64,000 nt of DNA from Luteimonas sp. 9C (lineage in GTDB: Bacteria; Pseudomonadota; Gammaproteobacteria; Xanthomonadales; Xanthomonadaceae), in contig NZ_LR733312.1 in NCBI RefSeq assembly GCF_902506295.1, forward strand, positions 415,063-479,062, given 5' to 3'. This document shows positions 1 to 8,557 of this stretch, piece by piece (the first letter of the stretch is position 1; every line of letters starts with the position of its first letter). Under the pieces are notes generated by a model, which saw only the letters and a list, made by a program, of their open reading frames with translations, ran no database searches and was not told the DNA's origin. Both the position numbers and the translations under genes were made by a program.

Positions 1-605
1 CGCATTTCGACATCCCGCCGTACCGCATTCAGTGCACCGGCCGCTGTGCTCGTGATCCGCCGGGTCACGTACTCGAATCGAACGCGTCGGGGCACGGGCA
101 GGGGCCACGCCAGCGCCGCGACCGGCAGCACGCGAGGGGGCCGGTACGCTCGCGCCGGTCGCAGTGCAATGCGGGCATCGAGCGCGCCGATGCGAAAGGG
201 GCCGATCCGGTCCACGCCACGCAACGCACGCCATAGTGGGATGCGTCGCACCGGACGTCGATCGTGCGGCGACGCCGTCGACCGTAGAGCCAGTGTTTTC
301 CTGCATTGCGGAGATGGCGCAGCCTGCGCAGGTCGCGGGTGCCGCGCGCGTGGACGTCGTGACACGCAGCTGCAGCTGGACGCGCTGGGCAGCCCGACGC
401 GCCAGCGGCACTGAGATCCGTGGAACGCCGGTCGTGACCTTCCTCAAGTCGAAGCGATCGCGCCACGCGCACCATCAGCGGCGCGTGGCGCATGCGCATA
501 CGAACCAGCGGATACGGCGCGCGCTTGCAACGCTCTCCCTTCACGCACCCATTCAGATTTCTGCGCGACCATTGTCACCAATCTCGATTCTTCCGGAGCT
601 TCTCC
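1..605. other. No gene recognised
   Basis: Several open frames cross this stretch on both strands, but their translations are Arg/Ala/His-rich low-complexity strings typical of antisense or off-frame reading in high-GC DNA. None shows a recognisable motif, signal peptide or convincing ribosome binding site. The left edge could contain the distal part of a gene that starts outside the window, but I see no support for it. Confidence 0.5.
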
Positions 606-833
606 ATGAGCGCACAGGGTTCGGCTGGCAACGTCATCGCCGCGATCTGCAGTTTCTTCGTCCCCGGCCTCGGTCAACTGGTGCAGGGGCGCATCCTGTC
701 GGCGATCCTGTGGTTCGCTGCCGCCTGCATCGCCTTCGCGATCACCTGGCTGCTCACGGTGTCGCTGCTGCCGTTCGGCTGGTTCGTGGTCAGCATCTTC
801 GCCTGCATCAACGCAGCGGTGTACCGCCGCTGA
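606..833 (+). CDS. Small two-helix membrane protein, PGLGQ motif
   Basis: A 75-residue protein with two hydrophobic segments (about residues 8-22 and 29-58, the second possibly forming a hairpin). The motif PGLGQLVQGR sits between them; it resembles the Pro-Gly-x-Gly-Q signature of TM2-like and related small membrane proteins. I chose the ATG at 606 rather than the longer open frame because the residues before it are Arg-rich and lack coding character. It ends just before a strong GC hairpin. The function is unknown; inner-membrane location is inferred from the hydrophobicity. Confidence 0.7.
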   Translation: MSAQGSAGNVIAAICSFFVPGLGQLVQGRILSAILWFAAACIAFAITWLLTVSLLPFGWFVVSIFACINAAVYRR

Positions 834-839
834 CACAGC

Positions 840-862
840 GCGGGCCGGCAGTGCCGGCCCGC
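840..862 (+). terminator. GC-rich hairpin after small membrane gene
   Basis: A perfect 10-bp stem (GCGGGCCGGC at 840-849, GCCGGCCCGC at 853-862) with an AGT loop starts 6 nt after the stop codon. There is no clear T-tract, so it is either a weak intrinsic terminator or a 3'-end stabiliser. Confidence 0.45.
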
Positions 863-1315
863 TCGTCACTCGGGACGGCGTCCGGCGCCCCGCGGCATTC
901 GACGCTGTCGATACCGGCGCGCTGCGTGTTTTTCCCTATGCATGCGAACGGTGTGTTGGCGCGTGCGCACCCACCACGGGCACGTGTTGTCTCCGCGCAT
1001 GTCGTGCGTTGCAGGGCGCCTTGACCGGGAATCCTGATCTTGCGTCGCCACCGGGCGCGGACGTGTGGCGGCCCACGTCCCCGGGAACCCTTGATGCCAA
1101 CACGGCGCGCGACAGGTGGCCTCGCCGCTGGAGGCTCCGCTGATCCGAGGGAAAGCTTCGCGCTGCGTCATCGCAACACTTGGTCACCGCAAACTCTGCG
1201 CGCAGTTTCCGCGCAATGCAGTTTCTGCGTACCGGGGAGCAAGGCAAGCGGATGCTCAAGCGCGTCGAAGCGCTGCGGCGCAGCGTGTATTGCAGACGCC
1301 AGAGGCGTCCACGCG
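863..1315. other. Intergenic, nothing recognised
   Basis: About 450 bases between the small membrane protein and the next supported gene. Open frames here are Arg-rich shadows. No RNA gene, repeat or clear promoter was recognised. Confidence 0.4.
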
Positions 1316-1552
1316 TCAGGCGGCGCGGCTGCGCTCTTGCATGCGGCGGGTGCGTGGTGCGGTCAGATCGTCACTCGCGCGCCAGGCGGCCTGGACTTCG
1401 GCGCGCACGTCCTGCCAGGCGCGCAGGCGGCCGTCGAACTCCCACATGCGACGCAGGACCGGCTCGATGTCTTCCCAGGGACGTTCGGGATACGACGCGC
1501 GGCCGTTGCGGCCGAGCGAGATCACGAGGGTGCGGTCCGAGTCGTGCTTCAT
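1316..1552 (-). CDS. Hypothetical protein, 78 residues
   Basis: A short protein of balanced composition (acidic, basic and Trp residues; segments such as LRRMWEFDGRLRAWQDV) that reads like a soluble helical protein rather than a high-GC artefact. No domain is recognised and no strong Shine-Dalgarno precedes the ATG at 1552. It stands alone, with no operon partner nearby. It may be a lineage-restricted gene. Confidence 0.5.
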   Translation of the reverse strand: MKHDSDRTLVISLGRNGRASYPERPWEDIEPVLRRMWEFDGRLRAWQDVRAEVQAAWRASDDLTAPRTRRMQERSRAA

Positions 1553-1747
1553 GCGGGGGTACTGCCTGTAGGGAGCGCGCAGGCTACGGTCCGATTCGTC
1601 TCGTTCCCGTGAATCGCATACGCAATTTCGATGACACCGCGGGCGTGTTCAGCGCCGGGCGCGGCGTGTCGCGGCGGAGCGAAGATCGATCGAAGCTGCG
1701 CGCGCGCAGATGCGTGCAGTCGGGCGTACCCGATGCTGCAGCGGAGC

Positions 1748-2140
1748 TCAGAAGAGCGGCTTGATCACCTGGATGGTGCCCCACAACGACACCACCCAGA
1801 CGGCGGAGCGCAGGTAGGGAATCCCGATGGCGTAGATCGGCAGATAGGCGATGCGTGCCCAGACGTAGACCTGTGCGCCGAGCGCAGTCCCGGCATCGGC
1901 GCGGCCTGCGAGCACCACCGCGAGCACTGCGGCGGCGAACAACGGGAAGGTCTCGAGGAAGTTGCGGCTCGCGGCCGCCGTGCGCACGGCGGCGCCACTC
2001 AGCGGCGGGGTATCGGCGCTGTCCCGGTTGCCGGCATTCCAGCGTATGCCGCGCTGCGCGGTGGCGAACGCGGCAGCGACGCCGATATGGAGGAGGCCGA
2101 GGACGATCGCCCAGCCGAGCATCTGCAGTTCGATCGTCAT
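1748..2140 (-). CDS. MAPEG-like integral membrane protein
   Basis: A 130-residue protein with about four hydrophobic segments. The pattern of an N-terminal helix, an Arg/Asn-rich loop (residues about 28-45) and then RNFLETFPLFAAAVLAV (roughly 60-75) matches bacterial MAPEG proteins (membrane-associated proteins in eicosanoid and glutathione metabolism). In these, the xxNFxETxP segment is conserved. Bacterial members are mostly uncharacterised inner-membrane proteins. It lies 22 bp downstream of the DJ-1/PfpI gene on the same strand, so the two are probably co-transcribed. Substrate and activity cannot be inferred. Confidence 0.8.
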   Translation of the reverse strand: MTIELQMLGWAIVLGLLHIGVAAAFATAQRGIRWNAGNRDSADTPPLSGAAVRTAAASRNFLETFPLFAAAVLAVVLAGRADAGTALGAQVYVWARIAYLPIYAIGIPYLRSAVWVVSLWGTIQVIKPLF

Positions 2141-2162
2141 CGTGCCGTCTCCAGAAGTGAAG

Positions 2163-2702
2163 TCAGTTCGCGACCGCCTTCGCGATCGCCTCGTTGAACG
2201 CCGGGATGTCGTCCGGCTTGCGGCTGGTGATCAGGTTGCCGTCGACGACGACCTCCGAATCTTCCCAGTGTGCGCCCGCATTCACCAGGTCCGTCTTCAC
2301 CGACGGCCACGACGTGACCTTGCGGCCCTTCGCCAACCCGCTTTCGACCAGCAGCCAGGGGCCATGGCAGATGGCCGCCACGGGCTTGCCGGCGTCGCCG
2401 AATGCGCGCACGAAGGCGACCGCCTCTTTGTCGGCGCGCAGGATGTCGGGATTCATCTGGCCACCGGGCAGTACCAGCGCGTCGTAGTGGCCGGGATCGG
2501 CCTTGGCAAGCGCGACATCGACGTCGACGCTGCGCCCCCAGTCCTTCTGGTCCCAGCCCTTGATCGCGCTGGCGTCGCCCGGCGAGACGACGTCGACATG
2601 CGCGCCCGCGTCCCTGAGCGCCTTGAGCGGCTGCTCGAGTTCGGATTGTTCGAAGCCGTCAGTGGCGAGGATGGCGATCTTCTTGCCGTCGAGATTCTGC
2701 AT
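2163..2702 (-). CDS. DJ-1/PfpI family amidotransferase-like protein
   Basis: A 179-residue protein of the type-1 glutamine amidotransferase-like fold (PfpI/YhbO group). The nucleophile elbow AICHGPW carries Cys112 followed by His113, and the conserved acidic residue is in GFEQSEL (Glu18). Family members act on glycated or glyoxal-modified substrates or as stress proteins; which applies here is unknown. The ATG at 2702 is chosen over the upstream start at 2825 because the family begins at MQNLDGKKIAIL and a GGAG lies just upstream. It heads a two-gene unit with the MAPEG-like gene. Confidence 0.88.
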   Translation of the reverse strand: MQNLDGKKIAILATDGFEQSELEQPLKALRDAGAHVDVVSPGDASAIKGWDQKDWGRSVDVDVALAKADPGHYDALVLPGGQMNPDILRADKEAVAFVRAFGDAGKPVAAICHGPWLLVESGLAKGRKVTSWPSVKTDLVNAGAHWEDSEVVVDGNLITSRKPDDIPAFNEAIAKAVAN

Positions 2703-2861
2703 GGGAGTCTCCGGGGGAGTGGAAAGAACCGTCGATGCTGCGCGCCGTGGAGTCTCACCGCCGTGAAGTGGCGGCAGGTCACGTCGTCCGGCGCAGTCTC
2801 GCGTCGTGAGACGCCCGGCAGCCACGCTGCGCCCCGTTATCGACTGCGCCGGAGCAGGCCC

Positions 2862-5291
2862 TTGAACGCGATCCTCAAGCCTGTGCAGGCACTGGCGACC
2901 ACCGGCGACGCCGTGTCCGGCAGCGCGCTGGCCACGAAACTCGCGGCGAAGTACCCCGGTCGCGTGACCGGCACGCTGCTGCTGCCGGGGCAGGCCGGCG
3001 ACTACGCGCCCTTACCCGACGATGTGCCTGAAGCGCTGGCGCGCGCGCTGCGCAGCCGGGGGATCGATCGGCTCTACCGTCACCAGGCCGACGCGTGGGC
3101 GGCCACCCGGGCCGGCCGCCATCTCGTCGTCGCCACGCCCACGGCGTCGGGCAAATCGCTGTGCTACACGCTGCCGGTGCTGTCGGCGGCGATCACCGCG
3201 CGCAGCAAGGCGCTGTATCTGTTTCCGACCAAGGCGCTGGCGCAGGACCAGGTGGCCGAACTGCTGGAGCTCAACGCGGCCGGGAGCCTGGGCCTGCGCG
3301 CGGCGACCTTCGACGGCGACACGCCCGGCGACGCGCGCCAGGCGATCCGCATCAACGGCGACATCGTCGTCAGCAATCCCGACATGCTGCACCAGGCGAT
3401 CCTGCCGCATCACACCAAATGGGCGCAGTTCTTCGAGAACCTGCGCTACGTGGTCATCGACGAGATCCACACCTATCGCGGGGTGTTCGGCTCGCACGTG
3501 GCCAACGTGATCCGCCGGCTCAAGCGCGTCTGCGCGTTCTACGGCGTGACCCCGCAGTTCATCCTGTGCTCGGCGACGATCGGCAATGCGCGCGAGCACG
3601 GCCGTGCGCTGGTGGAAGTGGACGACGCCGCGCTCGAGGCGATTCTCGAATCCGGCGCGCCACGCGGCGATAAGCACGTGCTGCTGTGGAATCCGCCGGT
3701 GATCAATCCCGATCTCGGCCTGCGCGCGTCGGCGCGTTCGCAATCCAACCGCATCGCGCGCATGGCGATCCGCGCCGGGCTCAAGACCCTGGTGTTCTGC
3801 CAGACGCGGTTGATGGTCGAAGTGCTGACCAAGTACCTCAAGGAAATCTTCGACCACGACCCGCGCAAGCCCAAGCGCATCCGCGCCTATCGCGGCGGCT
3901 ACCTGCCGACCGAACGCCGTGCGGCCGAGCGCGAGATGCGCGCCGGCAGCATCGACGGCATCGTCAGTACGTCCGCGCTGGAACTCGGTGTCGACATCGG
4001 CAGTCTCGATGTCGTGGTGCTCAACGGCTATCCGGGCAGCATCTCGGCGACGTGGCAGCGTTTCGGCCGCGCCGGTCGTCGGCAGCAGCCGTCGGTCGGC
4101 GTGCTGGTCGCGAGCTCCGAACCGATGGACCAGTACGTGGTGCGGCATCCAGAGTTCTTCGCCGAGGCCAATCCGGAGCATGCGCGCATCGAACCCGACC
4201 AGCCGTTGATCCTGCTCGACCACATCCGCTGCGCCGCGTTCGAGCTGCCGTTCGTCGACGGCGACATGTTTGGACCCGTCGCGCCGCTGCCGTGGCTGGA
4301 GGTGCTGGCCGAATCCGGCGTGCTGCATCACGAGGGCGACCGTTGGGAGTGGATCGCCGACAGCTATCCGGCGCAGGCGGTGAACCTCCGTTCGGTCGCC
4401 GACGGCAACTTCGTCGTCGTCGACCGCACCGATGGCCGGCAGACGATCATTGCCGAGGTCGATTACTCGGCCGCCGCGCTCACGCTGTACGAGGGCGCGA
4501 TCCACATGGTCCAGTCCGAGCCCTTCCAGGTCGAGCGCCTCGACTGGGAAGGCCGCAAGGCCTACGTCACCCGCACCACGGTCGACTACTACACCGACGC
4601 GATCGACTACACCAAGTTGAAAGTGCTCGATGACGAAGAACAGGCCGATGCCGGGCAGGGCAGTGCACACCTGGGCGAAGTGCACGTGGTGCGGCGCGTA
4701 TCGGGCTACAAGAAAATCCGCTTCCACACCCACGAGAACATCGGCTACGGGCCGGTGAACCTGCCGGACCAGGAGCTGCATACGAGCGCGGTGTGGTGGC
4801 AGCTGCCGCAGCAGGCGCTGGACCGTGCGTTCGAGGCGCGCCACGAGGCGCTCGATGGATTCCTCGGCGCGTCGTATGCGCTGCATCTGGTCGCGCAGGT
4901 CGCGGTGATGGCCGAGAGCCGCGATCTGCAGAAGGCGGTGGGCAGCGGCGATGGCACCTGGTTCGCCACCGCAGACCAGCGCGGCCGTGGACAGTTGCGC
5001 GACGGTGAAGGCGCCGCGCTGGATTTCGACGGCATCGGCCGGTTCACGCCGACGCTCTATCTCTACGACAACTATCCCGGCGGCGTGGGGCTGTCGTCGC
5101 CGCTGCACGAGCGGCGCGACGAACTGCTCGCGCAGGCGGCCGCGCTGATCGACCGCTGCGGCTGCCGCGCCGGCTGCCCGGCGTGCGTCGGCCCCATTCT
5201 CGCGTCGGAAGAGGATGCCGAACGCACGCCGCGCCAGCTGGCCGCACGCGTGATCGACCTGCTGGCGCACGCGCCGCAACGCATCGCATGA
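2862..5291 (+). CDS. mrfA: DEAD/DEAH-box helicase with DUF1998, MrfA/YprA-like
   Basis: An 809-residue superfamily-2 helicase. Walker A is ATPTASGKS (residues about 91-99), followed by motif II DEIH, motif III CSAT and motif VI QRFGRAGRR. The C-terminal region ends in a four-Cys cluster, CGCRAGCPAC, typical of DUF1998 helicases (Hrq1/YprA/MrfA). In Bacillus subtilis, MrfA works with the exonuclease MrfB in repair of mitomycin C lesions. The start is a TTG at 2862 with GGAG 7 nt upstream; the longer open frame continues upstream but is antisense to the DJ-1 gene. The stop overlaps the next start (ATGA). Confidence 0.88.
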   Translation: MNAILKPVQALATTGDAVSGSALATKLAAKYPGRVTGTLLLPGQAGDYAPLPDDVPEALARALRSRGIDRLYRHQADAWAATRAGRHLVVATPTASGKSLCYTLPVLSAAITARSKALYLFPTKALAQDQVAELLELNAAGSLGLRAATFDGDTPGDARQAIRINGDIVVSNPDMLHQAILPHHTKWAQFFENLRYVVIDEIHTYRGVFGSHVANVIRRLKRVCAFYGVTPQFILCSATIGNAREHGRALVEVDDAALEAILESGAPRGDKHVLLWNPPVINPDLGLRASARSQSNRIARMAIRAGLKTLVFCQTRLMVEVLTKYLKEIFDHDPRKPKRIRAYRGGYLPTERRAAEREMRAGSIDGIVSTSALELGVDIGSLDVVVLNGYPGSISATWQRFGRAGRRQQPSVGVLVASSEPMDQYVVRHPEFFAEANPEHARIEPDQPLILLDHIRCAAFELPFVDGDMFGPVAPLPWLEVLAESGVLHHEGDRWEWIADSYPAQAVNLRSVADGNFVVVDRTDGRQTIIAEVDYSAAALTLYEGAIHMVQSEPFQVERLDWEGRKAYVTRTTVDYYTDAIDYTKLKVLDDEEQADAGQGSAHLGEVHVVRRVSGYKKIRFHTHENIGYGPVNLPDQELHTSAVWWQLPQQALDRAFEARHEALDGFLGASYALHLVAQVAVMAESRDLQKAVGSGDGTWFATADQRGRGQLRDGEGAALDFDGIGRFTPTLYLYDNYPGGVGLSSPLHERRDELLAQAAALIDRCGCRAGCPACVGPILASEEDAERTPRQLAARVIDLLAHAPQRIA

Positions 5292-6223
5292 GTGCACTGG
5301 CCAAACGCCTCGGCATGCTGCGCACCCAGGCCGGCACCGCCTTGCCGTCAGTGACGCCGACACCGCCGATGCCGGCGACCGCGCGGCGGCCGCACTGGCC
5401 GCGCGCCGATGGCACACGTTCGCCGGAAGAGGTCGTCGCGCAACTGCGCAAGCTGATGAAACTGCGCGTGGCGACGCCGGCCACGCGCCCGACCGGGCCG
5501 ATCGATCGCGCATTGCCCGGCGCAGAAATCGCGCCCGGCCTGCGGTATCTCGAGCAGACCGCGCCCTGGGCGCACGATGACCATGAGCTGGCGCTCTACG
5601 ACATCCGGCACCAACCCGCACTGCGTGCGGACCTGCTGGCTTTCGACACCGAAACCACCGGCCTCGCCGGCGGCACCGGCACGCGCGCCTTCATGATCGG
5701 CGCCGCCGACTTCAATGACGGTGGCTTGCGCATCCGCCAGCTGTGCATCACCACGCTGGGCGCAGAGCGCGAGATGCTGAAGACCTTCTCGACGTGGCTC
5801 CGCCCGGACACGGTGCTGGTCAGCTACAACGGCCGCAGTTACGACCGGCCGCTGCTGACCACGCGCTATCGCCTCGCGCGCCTGCGCGACCCGATGGTGG
5901 AGCTGCGGCATGTCGACCTTTTGCATCCGGTGCGGCGGCGCTATCGCGGCGTCTGGGCCAACTGCAAGCTGGCGACGGTGGAGCGCGAATTGCTCGGTGT
6001 GCTGCGCGAGGACGATCTGCCGGGCAGCGAGGCGCCTGCCGCATGGCTGGATTACCTGCGCGGCGGCAGCGCGGACAAGTTGCGGCGCGTGGGCCTCCAC
6101 AACGCGCAGGACCTGCGCAGCCTGTTCGGCGTGCTCGAAGTGATGCGCGACGAGGCGGCGGTCGACACGGTGGTCGTGCCGGACGCCGTGGACGCGCCGG
6201 TGACGGACTGGGCCTTCGACTGA
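5288..6223 (+). CDS. mrfB: RNase H-like exonuclease, MrfB/YprB-like
   Basis: A 311-residue protein with an RNase H-fold exonuclease domain of the YprB type. Motif I is LLAFDTETTGLAGGTGTRAF (residues about 115-134; DxE acid pair), later SYNGRSYDRPLL and a LxHVDLLHPVRR acidic motif. MrfB of B. subtilis is a metal-dependent 3'-5' exonuclease acting with MrfA. The N-terminal about 100 residues are Pro/Arg-rich and probably a linker or interaction region. The start overlaps the helicase stop by 4 nt, so the two proteins should be translationally coupled. Confidence 0.87.
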   Translation: MSALAKRLGMLRTQAGTALPSVTPTPPMPATARRPHWPRADGTRSPEEVVAQLRKLMKLRVATPATRPTGPIDRALPGAEIAPGLRYLEQTAPWAHDDHELALYDIRHQPALRADLLAFDTETTGLAGGTGTRAFMIGAADFNDGGLRIRQLCITTLGAEREMLKTFSTWLRPDTVLVSYNGRSYDRPLLTTRYRLARLRDPMVELRHVDLLHPVRRRYRGVWANCKLATVERELLGVLREDDLPGSEAPAAWLDYLRGGSADKLRRVGLHNAQDLRSLFGVLEVMRDEAAVDTVVVPDAVDAPVTDWAFD

Positions 6224-6448
6224 GTCGAGCGCATCGGATGGCTGACACGTCGGTGGGCATCTGCAGGCGCGCGTGCGCGCGATCGGACGTTCCCGGTCAA
6301 GTCCGGTCGCGCACAGGCGCGCGCCCGCGGAATCACGCGCAGGCTTGTGTTCACGTGGTCTGAATCGCGACGATGCTTGAATCAGGCGGCCCAGCAGTCC
6401 GATCCGCCTGCCGACCGGCAGCGGTGTCCCGCGCCACTCTGGAGCCCC

Positions 6449-7807
6449 ATGGCTAGACGCGAACGCCGGCCGGCGACGGCCGACCCAGTATCACCGCGCG
6501 CCACACTCCGTGCGCGTGACGCGTTCGCGATCACCATCGGCATCGTGGTCGGCGCCGGCATCTTCCGCACGCCTTCGCTGATCGCCGGCGCATCGGGCAC
6601 CGAGTTCGTGTTGCTCGCGGCGTGGATCGTCGGCGGCCTCCTGTCGATCGTCGGTGCACTGTGCTACGCCGAACTCGCGACGACGTATCCGCAGGCCGGC
6701 GGCGACTACAGCTATCTGCGCCGCGCCTACGGTCTGCGCCCGGCGTTCCTGTTCGCATGGGCGCGCGTGTCGGTGATCCAGACCGGCTCGATCGCGCTGC
6801 TCTGCTTCATCGTGGGCGACTACATGGCCCAGCTGTTCGACCTGGGGCCATGGTCGTCGGCGCTGTACGCCGCCGCAGCGGTGATTGGCCTGACGGGCAT
6901 CAATTGGATCGGGACGCGCCAGGGCGCGACCGTGCAGACCTGGCTGACGATCGCCGAGATCGCCGGCGTGCTGGTGATCGTCGTCGCCGGACTGGCATTC
7001 GCGCCGACCGACATCGCGCCGGTGCCCGGCAGCGGCGGCGACAGTGCGATCGGCCTGATCCTCGTGTTCGTGCTGCTGACCTACGGCGGCTGGAACGAAG
7101 CGGTCTACGTGACGTCCGAAGTGCGCGACGCGAAGATCTGGATGCCGCGCGTGCTGGTGCTGAGCCTGATCGCGGTCGCAGCGCTGTACGTGCTGGTGAA
7201 CCTGGCCTACCTGAAGGTGCTGGGACTCGGCGGGATGGCCGAACACAACGCGGTCGCGGCCGAAGTCATGGGGCGCGTGTTCGGGCCGACCGGCGCGGTG
7301 CTGATGAGCGTGATCGTCGTCGCTGCGGCCTTGACGTCGGCGAACGCGACGATGATCACCGGCGCGCGCAGCGTGTACGCCGTCGGTCGCGACTTCCCGG
7401 CGCTCGGCTTCATCGGGCGATGGGATGCCCGCAGCGGTGCACCGCGCGCGGCGATCGTCACCCAGGGCGTGCTCGCACTGGCGCTGGTCGCACTCGGTGC
7501 GTTCGCCCGCGGCGGCTTCGAGGTCGCGGTGGAATACACGGCGCCGGTGTTCTGGCTGTTCTTCCTGCTGGTCGGCATCGCGCTGTTCGTGCTGCGCCGA
7601 CGCGACCCCGATCTGCCGCGTCCGTTCCGCGTCCCCTTGTATCCGGTGCTGCCGCTGCTGTTCTGCGCGACCAGTGCCTACCTGCTGTATTCCAGCCTGG
7701 CCTACACCGGTCGCGGTGCGCTCGTGGGCGTCGCCGTGCTCGCCGTCGGCGCCGTGCTGCTGTTGCTGTTCGAACCGAACCCGCTTTCCGAGGAGACACC
7801 GCCATGA
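6449..7807 (+). CDS. APC-family amino-acid permease
   Basis: A 452-residue inner-membrane protein with about 12 hydrophobic helices. The helix-1 motif IVVGAGIFRTPS (residues about 32-43) is the unwound substrate-binding segment of APC transporters. Probable role: proton-coupled uptake or exchange of amino acids; substrate unknown. The ATG at 6449 has GGAG 4 nt upstream and is preferred over the upstream in-frame start. The stop overlaps the start of the methyltransferase gene (ATGA), implying a transcriptional and translational unit. Confidence 0.87.
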   Translation: MARRERRPATADPVSPRATLRARDAFAITIGIVVGAGIFRTPSLIAGASGTEFVLLAAWIVGGLLSIVGALCYAELATTYPQAGGDYSYLRRAYGLRPAFLFAWARVSVIQTGSIALLCFIVGDYMAQLFDLGPWSSALYAAAAVIGLTGINWIGTRQGATVQTWLTIAEIAGVLVIVVAGLAFAPTDIAPVPGSGGDSAIGLILVFVLLTYGGWNEAVYVTSEVRDAKIWMPRVLVLSLIAVAALYVLVNLAYLKVLGLGGMAEHNAVAAEVMGRVFGPTGAVLMSVIVVAAALTSANATMITGARSVYAVGRDFPALGFIGRWDARSGAPRAAIVTQGVLALALVALGAFARGGFEVAVEYTAPVFWLFFLLVGIALFVLRRRDPDLPRPFRVPLYPVLPLLFCATSAYLLYSSLAYTGRGALVGVAVLAVGAVLLLLFEPNPLSEETPP

Positions 7808-8481
7808 AGTCGCACAAGACCCTGCTCGCACTCGCCCTCTGCGCGCCGTTCCTGCTGGCCTGCACCGACCGGGCGGCGGACGCCGACGCGCCGGTCGACG
7901 GCAGCGCCGACCGTCCGTCGACGATGGACGACGGCGCGGCGATGAACACCACGCACACCGTCACTGCCGCGATCGGCCCCGATTCGCCGTATGCAGAGGG
8001 CGCGGCGGCGCCGGCACGCGAACCCGATGTGATCTATGTGCCGACACCCGAGCCCGTCGTCGACGCGATGCTCAACCTCGCCGGCGTCAAGGCGGGCGAC
8101 GTGCTCTACGACCTGGGCTCGGGCGATGGCCGCATTCCGATCGCGGCGGCGCAGCGCTTCGGCGTGCGCGGCGTCGGCATCGACATCAACCCGGTGCGCG
8201 TGCGCGAGGCGAATGCGAACGCCGAGGCCGCAGGCGTCACCGATCTGGTGACGTTCAAGGAAGCCGACCTGTTCGAGGAGGACATCAGCGAGGCCAGCGT
8301 GGTCACGCTCTACCTGCTGCAGAGCCTCAACGTGAAGCTGCGTCCGAAGCTGCTGGCCGAACTCAAGCCGGGCACGCGCATCGTCAGCCATGCCTTCGAC
8401 ATGGCCGACCAGTGGGAGCCGGAGCAGACGCAGGAGATCGACGGCACCCGCATCTATCTGTGGACCGTGCCGGCGCGCTGA
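7804..8481 (+). CDS. Lipoprotein with SAM methyltransferase fold
   Basis: A 225-residue protein beginning with a lipoprotein signal (LLAC at residues 17-20, Cys20 followed by Thr, predicting outer-membrane sorting). An Asp/Ala-rich linker follows. The domain has class I methyltransferase motif I DLGSGDGR (103-110) and the acidic residue in GIDIN (Asp127). S-adenosylmethionine is normally cytoplasmic, so an exported methyltransferase is odd. Either the signal is not used, or the fold has another role. It is coupled to the permease through a 4-nt overlap. Confidence 0.82.
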   Translation: MKSHKTLLALALCAPFLLACTDRAADADAPVDGSADRPSTMDDGAAMNTTHTVTAAIGPDSPYAEGAAAPAREPDVIYVPTPEPVVDAMLNLAGVKAGDVLYDLGSGDGRIPIAAAQRFGVRGVGIDINPVRVREANANAEAAGVTDLVTFKEADLFEEDISEASVVTLYLLQSLNVKLRPKLLAELKPGTRIVSHAFDMADQWEPEQTQEIDGTRIYLWTVPAR

Positions 8482-8557
8482 GCGGGTCCGCGTTGCGGGC
8501 CACCGCCGGCGGCGCATCGCAGCATCCCCATCGCATTGCGCAGGAGACCGTTCCGCC

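Noticed and set aside
6224..6448. Riboswitch or leader regulation in front of the APC permease
   Set aside because: Only GC-rich complementary stretches occur, without a conserved aptamer core.
6491..7831. 446-codon minus-strand frame over the permease
   Set aside because: Composition dominated by Arg/Gln/His/Asp with no motif; the plus-strand permease is clear.
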